From: RUG14186 sp964644555
GTDB taxonomy: Bacteria; Bacillota; Clostridia; Eubacteriales; Anaerofustaceae
DNA: 9,169 nucleotides
Direction: 5' to 3'
NCBI GenBank assembly: GCA_964644555.1
Contig: CAZXWI010000060.1
Span: 1 to 9,169 of the forward strand
Shown here: piece after piece, positions 5,254 to 9,169 of the stretch
Layout: each line of letters starts with the position of its first letter
How positions within the stretch are numbered: position 1 is the first letter of the stretch
The notes under the pieces: generated by a model
What the model saw: the letters and a program-made list of their open reading frames with translations, nothing else
Told to the model about the DNA's origin: nothing
The model's database searches: none
Made by a program: the position numbers and the translations under genes

Positions 5254-7146
5254 TTAGTCAAGCTCCACAGTCCCTGTATAGAAGTTGTAGTATTGTCCTT
5301 TTTGTGCTATGAGGCTTTCGTGAGTGCCTCGTTCTATTATTTTTCCGTGGTCGAGAACCATGATTACATCGGAATCCTGTACGGTTGATAATCTGTGTGC
5401 GATTACGAAAACAGTTCTTCCGTACATGAGGGCGTCCATACCTTTTTGCACAAGCAGTTCGGTTCTTGTGTCGATTGATGATGTTGCTTCGTCAAGAATA
5501 AGAACCGGTGTGTCGGCAACCAAGGCTCTTGCAATGTTAAGAAGCTGTCGCTGCCCTTGTGAGAGGTTTGCTCCATTGTCTTCGAGCATGGTGTCGTAGC
5601 CTTGAGGAAGTCTGTTGATGAATCCGTCGGCATTGGCAAGTTTAGCTGCTCTGATACATTCATCGTCCGTTGCATCGAGGTTGCCGAATCGGATATTATC
5701 CATTACTGTTCCTGTAAATAGGTTGGTTTCCTGAAGAACTATGCCGAGAGATTTTCTCAAATCGGTTTTTCTTATTTTGTTAATATTGATTCCGTCATAT
5801 CTTATTTTGCCGTCTGCAATATCGTAGAAACGGTTAATAAGGTTGGTAATGGTCGTTTTGCCTGCGCCTGTGGCACCTACGAATGCAACTTTCTGACCCG
5901 GCTGGGCATAAAGAGAAATGTCGAATAATACTTGTTTTTCTCCGTCATAGGTAAAGTCCACAGAATCGAATACGATATCTCCCATCAATTTTGTATATGT
6001 TACACTTCCGTCGGAATGAGGCTGTTTCCATGCCCAAATGCCTGTTCGTTTGTCGGATTCGGATATTTCACCGTTTTTATATTTTGCGTAAACCAATGTA
6101 ACATATCCGTCGTCCTGCTCGGGTTCTTCATCAAGCATTTCAAATATACGCTGTGCTCCCGCAAGAGCCATAACAACGGAGTTTATCTGCATTGATATCT
6201 GGTTTATCGGCATACTTATGCTCTTTGAAAGAGTCAAGAACGATACCAACATACCGAGTGTAAGGTTGATTTTGCCGGATAATGCCAGCATTGCACCGAT
6301 TATGGCAATGACTATATATTGAATATTGCCGAGGTTTGCCATGATAGGCATCATGATGTTGGCATAAGTGTTGGCTTTTGCCATTGTCTGGAACAATTCT
6401 TCGTTTTTCTTATCGAATGTTTCTTTGGTTTGCTGTTCGTGGCAGAAAACTTTGATAACTTTCTGTCCGTTTACCATTTCTTCTATATATCCGTTAAGAT
6501 CCCCGAGGGTTCTTTGCTGCTTGATTGAATATCTTGCACTTCGGCCTCCTATAAAACGAGTAATGAGCGAAATCATGAATATGAATGCCACTACTATTAA
6601 TGTAAGAGGAATACTCAGTGATATCATTGCCGCAAAGACGGATACGATGGTGATTGATGAATCAAGCACCTGCGGAATACTTTGGTTGAGCATTTGACGG
6701 AGTGTATCGGTGTCGTTGGTAAAGCGGCTCATTATGTCGCCGTGTGCGTTGGTATCAAAATATTTGATAGGTAGCTTTTGCATATGCTCAAACAAATCGT
6801 TTCGTATCAGTCTTAAAAAGTCCTGAGTAATGAAAGCCATTGTCAATTGTTTGATAAATGTGGCTATTACCCCTGCCACATACAGGCAAGCCATGGTTTT
6901 GATGGCGTTGAACAATCCGTCAAAAACAGGATTGTCGCTTAAAAGAAGCGGTTGTATGTAATCATCTATGAGGGTTCTGGTAAATAGTGTGCCTCTTACC
7001 GAAACCAATGCACTTGTGGCGATACATGCTATTACGAGCAAAAATCTGAGCTTTGATTTTAAGCTGAAATAGTTAAAGAAACGCTTCAGTGTCTTTTTGT
7101 CTACTTTTTGCATTTTACCCATTGCCTGAGGATTAATTCTTGCCAT
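5254..7146 (-). CDS. Heterodimeric ABC exporter subunit with the catalytic Walker B Glu (BmrD/LmrD-like)
   Basis: A 630-residue half-transporter with six membrane segments in about residues 30-330 and a nucleotide-binding domain at about 390-625. Walker A is GATGAGKT (424-431), the Q-loop is near 472, Walker B is VLILDE with catalytic Glu553, and the switch His is 584, so its own ATP-hydrolysing residues are intact. Its signature is LSQGQ (528-532) instead of LSGGQ, which degrades the composite site it shares with its partner. Residues about 342-389 are an insert between the two domains (containing TGIWAWKQPHSDG) that is common in the long subunit of this family and accounts for the length. 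The start is ATG 7146, overlapping the partner's stop (TAATG), with AGGAGG 9 nt upstream. It probably exports drugs or other hydrophobic compounds across the cytoplasmic membrane; the substrate is unknown. Confidence 0.95.
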   Translation of the reverse strand: MARINPQAMGKMQKVDKKTLKRFFNYFSLKSKLRFLLVIACIATSALVSVRGTLFTRTLIDDYIQPLLLSDNPVFDGLFNAIKTMACLYVAGVIATFIKQLTMAFITQDFLRLIRNDLFEHMQKLPIKYFDTNAHGDIMSRFTNDTDTLRQMLNQSIPQVLDSSITIVSVFAAMISLSIPLTLIVVAFIFMISLITRFIGGRSARYSIKQQRTLGDLNGYIEEMVNGQKVIKVFCHEQQTKETFDKKNEELFQTMAKANTYANIMMPIMANLGNIQYIVIAIIGAMLALSGKINLTLGMLVSFLTLSKSISMPINQISMQINSVVMALAGAQRIFEMLDEEPEQDDGYVTLVYAKYKNGEISESDKRTGIWAWKQPHSDGSVTYTKLMGDIVFDSVDFTYDGEKQVLFDISLYAQPGQKVAFVGATGAGKTTITNLINRFYDIADGKIRYDGININKIRKTDLRKSLGIVLQETNLFTGTVMDNIRFGNLDATDDECIRAAKLANADGFINRLPQGYDTMLEDNGANLSQGQRQLLNIARALVADTPVLILDEATSSIDTRTELLVQKGMDALMYGRTVFVIAHRLSTVQDSDVIMVLDHGKIIERGTHESLIAQKGQYYNFYTGTVELD

Positions 7147-8873
7147 TATTTTGTTCCTCCTTGCATTTGTGAGTTGTAAACCTGCTGGTATATTTCGTTG
7201 GTTGCCAAAAGTTCTTCGTGAGTTCCGAATGCATCAACTTTACCTTCGTTCATTACGATTATCCTGTCTGCATCCGAAATGGAATTTATTCTTTGTGCGA
7301 TAATAAGTTTTGTCGTTTCCGGAATATATTCTCTGAATGCTTTTCTGATAAGGGAGTCCGTCATTGCATCGACTGCACTTGTGGAGTCGTCCAGAATGAG
7401 AATTTTCGGCTTTTTCAAAAGAGCTCTTGCAATACAGAGGCGCTGTTTTTGACCTCCTGACACGTTGGAGCCACCCTGCTCGATATATGTTTCGTATTTA
7501 TCGGGGAATGATTCGATAAAGTCATGAGCTTGAGCAAGTTTGCAAGCGTGGATTATTTCTTCTTCGGTGGCATCCGGGTTACCCCAGCGCAGGTTTTCGT
7601 TTATTGTTCCTGAGAACAATACATTCTTTTGCAAAACTACCGAAACAGAATCCCTAAGGGTGGGAATATCATATTCTCTTACATCTATTCCACCTACTTT
7701 AACGCTGCCCGATGTTACATCATAAAGCCTTGATATAAGCTGAACGAGTGTAGATTTGGAGCTGCCCGTGCCGCCTAAAATACCTATCGTTTCGCCTGAT
7801 TTGATTTCGAGGTTTATATCTTTTAGGCTCAGGCGGTTCATATCGTTGGAGTAGCTGAAATTTACATTGTCGAATTTTATCGAACCGTCTTTTACTTCGT
7901 AAACAGGATTTTCGCAGTCGGTAATAGTCGGTTTTTCTTCCAATACTTCAACGATTCTCTCTCCTGAGGCTCTTGACATGGTTACCATAACGAAAACCAT
8001 TGAGAACATCATAAGAGCTGAAAGTATCTGCATTGTGTAGGATAAAAGGCTCGTGAGGTTACCCGTTGTCATTTCTCCTGCAACAATGAATTTTGCACCG
8101 AACCATGAAAGCAAAAGCATACATGAATTTACAACAAGCTGCATTGTGGGAGCATTGAAAGCGAATATTTTCTCGGCACTGATGAAGCCTTCGTAGATGG
8201 ATTGTGATATTTCTTTGAATTTATTTGTTTGGTAGTCCTCTCTTACAAAGCTTTTGACTACTCGTACGCCGTAGAGGTTTTCCTGAACGAATGTGTTTAA
8301 CTTATCGTAGATTTTAAATACAGCCTTTAAAATAGGATGGGCTTTCATTGCGATAAATGATATTGTAACTCCGAGTATGGGAATTGCAATTAAAAAGATG
8401 AGTGAGAGTTTTGAGTCGATTTTAAAAGCCATAACCAATGCGCAGATTAAATTGAGTGGGCTTCGAACCGCAATACGAATAATCATTTGGAATGACTGCT
8501 GAACTCTCGATACATCGGTTGTAAGTCTTGTGATGATGCTGCCTGTGGAAATTCTATCGATATTTTCGAAAGAATATTCCTGTAAATTGTAGAACATATC
8601 ATGTCTTAGATTCTTGGCAAAACCGGTTGAGGCAACTGAAGCGAATTTGGCACTGAGTGCACCGCACAACAGAGCGACTGCCGTTAAAACAACGAGAAAT
8701 ATACCTACTTTTAAGATATAATTCATATCTCCTTTCTCTACACCATTATCGATAAGTTTTGCCATATAATACGGTATTAATGTATCCAGAACAACTTCGA
8801 GAAAAACAAAAATCGGCGCTAAAATTGCAAGTTTTTTGTATTCTCTTACGCTGCCCGCAAGTTTTTTTATCAT
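7146..8873 (-). CDS. Heterodimeric ABC exporter subunit with the degenerate ATP site (BmrC/LmrC-like)
   Basis: A 575-residue half-transporter with a membrane domain at about residues 15-305 and a nucleotide-binding domain at about 330-565. Walker A reads GGTGSSKS (367-374), with Ser in place of the last Gly. Walker B reads ILILDD (491-496), with Asp496 in place of catalytic Glu. The switch His is Gln527. The signature VSGGQ (471-475) is canonical. These substitutions are the known pattern of the non-hydrolysing half in heterodimeric exporters such as BmrCD, LmrCD and TM287/288. Its good signature would complete the canonical site built on the partner's Walker A and B. The ATG at 8873 overlaps the MarR stop by 4 nt (ATGA), with AAGGAGG 6 nt upstream, so it is translationally coupled to the regulator. 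It is likely needed with the next gene for multidrug or metabolite export. Confidence 0.95.
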   Translation of the reverse strand: MIKKLAGSVREYKKLAILAPIFVFLEVVLDTLIPYYMAKLIDNGVEKGDMNYILKVGIFLVVLTAVALLCGALSAKFASVASTGFAKNLRHDMFYNLQEYSFENIDRISTGSIITRLTTDVSRVQQSFQMIIRIAVRSPLNLICALVMAFKIDSKLSLIFLIAIPILGVTISFIAMKAHPILKAVFKIYDKLNTFVQENLYGVRVVKSFVREDYQTNKFKEISQSIYEGFISAEKIFAFNAPTMQLVVNSCMLLLSWFGAKFIVAGEMTTGNLTSLLSYTMQILSALMMFSMVFVMVTMSRASGERIVEVLEEKPTITDCENPVYEVKDGSIKFDNVNFSYSNDMNRLSLKDINLEIKSGETIGILGGTGSSKSTLVQLISRLYDVTSGSVKVGGIDVREYDIPTLRDSVSVVLQKNVLFSGTINENLRWGNPDATEEEIIHACKLAQAHDFIESFPDKYETYIEQGGSNVSGGQKQRLCIARALLKKPKILILDDSTSAVDAMTDSLIRKAFREYIPETTKLIIAQRINSISDADRIIVMNEGKVDAFGTHEELLATNEIYQQVYNSQMQGGTK

Positions 8874-9169
8874 AAAGTTCCTCCTTCATTAAGTGATTTT
8901 TTCAGTTTATCGATTACAGTAAAAAATATTTCGCATTCTTCGTTTGTGAGGTTCGATGTGAGCATTTCTTCCAGTTCATTCATCGAGCAATCCATCCATG
9001 TTTTAAGCTCGGCACCTTTGTCGGTAAGCGATATTTTTTTGAGTCGAGCGTCCTGTTTAACGGATTCTCGCTTTATAAAACCGTTTTTTTCCATTAAGGT
9101 CAAAAGGCTTGTTACCGTGGAATTCCGAATTGAAAATCTTTGAGCGATATCTTTTTGATAAATATCGGT
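8870..9169 (-). CDS. MarR-family transcriptional regulator, C-terminal 99 residues (gene runs off the right edge)
   Basis: The open frame continues to the last base of the window, so the N-terminus is missing and the TTG at 9101-9103 is not a start. The visible part begins inside the winged helix-turn-helix: IYQKDIAQRFSIRNSTVTSLL is the helix-turn-helix, with recognition helix around NSTVTSLL. The segment up to GFIKRE and then DARLKKISLTDKGAEL is the wing and the typical MarR DxRxKxxxLTxKG signature. The C-terminal helices form the dimerisation region. MarR proteins are usually ligand-responsive repressors of the operon they lie in. Here the gene is first of the visible genes and overlaps the ABC exporter gene by 4 nt, so it probably controls the exporter. 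The operon's promoter and operator are outside the window. Confidence 0.93.
   Translation of the reverse strand, partial: TDIYQKDIAQRFSIRNSTVTSLLTLMEKNGFIKRESVKQDARLKKISLTDKGAELKTWMDCSMNELEEMLTSNLTNEECEIFFTVIDKLKKSLNEGGTL

Larger units (their letters stand above)
4938..5255 (+). ncRNA. Candidate structured RNA in the hairpin-rich intergenic region
   Basis: No protein gene between 4821 and 5253 is convincing, yet the stretch is full of pairing. There is a stem of 15 bp (4951-4958 and 4961-4967 with 4985-4999, including one G-U pair that suggests the + strand). There is a 19-bp stem around the palindrome (5046-5086), a 7-bp stem with loop ACTA (5094-5111), and an 8-bp stem with one bulge (5144-5151 with 5159-5167). 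The 5' end around 4930-4947 is also largely complementary to 5180-5197, with regularly spaced A-A mismatches, as in the closing helix of a long RNA. An extended -10 promoter precedes it and an intrinsic terminator follows. 6S-type RNA is one possibility, but I cannot match any known family, and transcription is unproven. Confidence 0.35.

Noticed and set aside
4938..5255. A riboswitch controlling a downstream gene
   Set aside because: On the + strand no gene follows before the terminator, and on the - strand the ispD promoter lies downstream of this region, so it is outside the ispD leader.
4938..5255. tmRNA, RNase P RNA or signal recognition particle RNA
   Set aside because: None of their conserved cores (tRNA-like end with CCA, GAGGAAAGTC-type P4 region, GGAAGCAGC-type loop) is visible.
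5121..5312. 63-residue reading frame on the + strand
   Set aside because: It runs through the terminator hairpin into the antisense of the ABC exporter gene, and I see no protein-like features.
5403..5675. 90-residue reading frame within the ABC exporter gene on the same strand
   Set aside because: It lies in an alternative frame inside the nucleotide-binding domain, which has all its motifs in the main frame. There is no sign of a frameshift.
1..9169. CRISPR array, tRNA or rRNA genes, insertion sequence or phage genes
   Set aside because: I saw no regularly spaced repeats, no tRNA-like cloverleaf, no rRNA core sequence and no transposase or phage motif.

Overview
The window looks like a chromosomal segment of a low-to-moderate GC Clostridia-type Firmicute, perhaps an Oscillospiraceae/Ruminococcaceae-like gut anaerobe. 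The grounds are strong AGGAGG Shine-Dalgarno sites, a sigma-A-like promoter, tight overlapping operons, a LysM fragment and a MarR plus heterodimeric ABC exporter cassette. The taxon is inferred from style only; there is no marker gene here.

Left edge (1-333): the 3' part of a LysM-domain gene on the + strand, ending at a bidirectional terminator. The first 55 bases are an exact direct copy of 481-535, which lies inside the next gene. The start of the LysM reading frame is therefore chimeric, from an assembly loop or a real 480-bp tandem duplication.

Central operon (332-4873, - strand, read right to left): a good promoter (TTTACA, 17 nt, TATAAT) drives ispD, an E1-alpha-like subunit, an E1-beta-like subunit, an E2-like protein and a small single-pass membrane protein. 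Intergenic gaps run from 0 to 29 nt, and the operon ends in the terminator shared with the LysM gene. The three 2-oxoacid-dehydrogenase-like proteins are the most interesting content. E1-alpha keeps its ThDP/Mg motif, but three usually conserved histidine positions read Tyr, Ser and Gln. E1-beta has Asp where the cofactor-activating Glu is expected and Met where the conserved His is expected. The E2-like protein keeps an E3/E1-binding domain but has no lipoyl domain, has a shortened acyltransferase-like domain without the HxxxDG signature, and carries a long acidic linker with a dense Cys/His/Asp cluster. All frames are intact, so this looks like a maintained, repurposed ThDP-enzyme complex rather than a decaying pyruvate or acetoin dehydrogenase.

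Intergenic region (4821-5253): 433 bases with no convincing protein gene but several clear hairpins. These include a 15-bp-stem hairpin, a 26-bp perfect palindrome within a longer stem, and a candidate divergent promoter. It ends at a second bidirectional terminator. It may encode a structured + strand RNA.

Right part (5254-9169, - strand): a translationally coupled operon of a MarR-family regulator (N-terminus beyond the window) and two ABC half-transporters. Complementary degenerate ATP-site residues in the two subunits identify a heterodimeric type IV (BmrCD/LmrCD-like) exporter with one canonical and one degenerate site.
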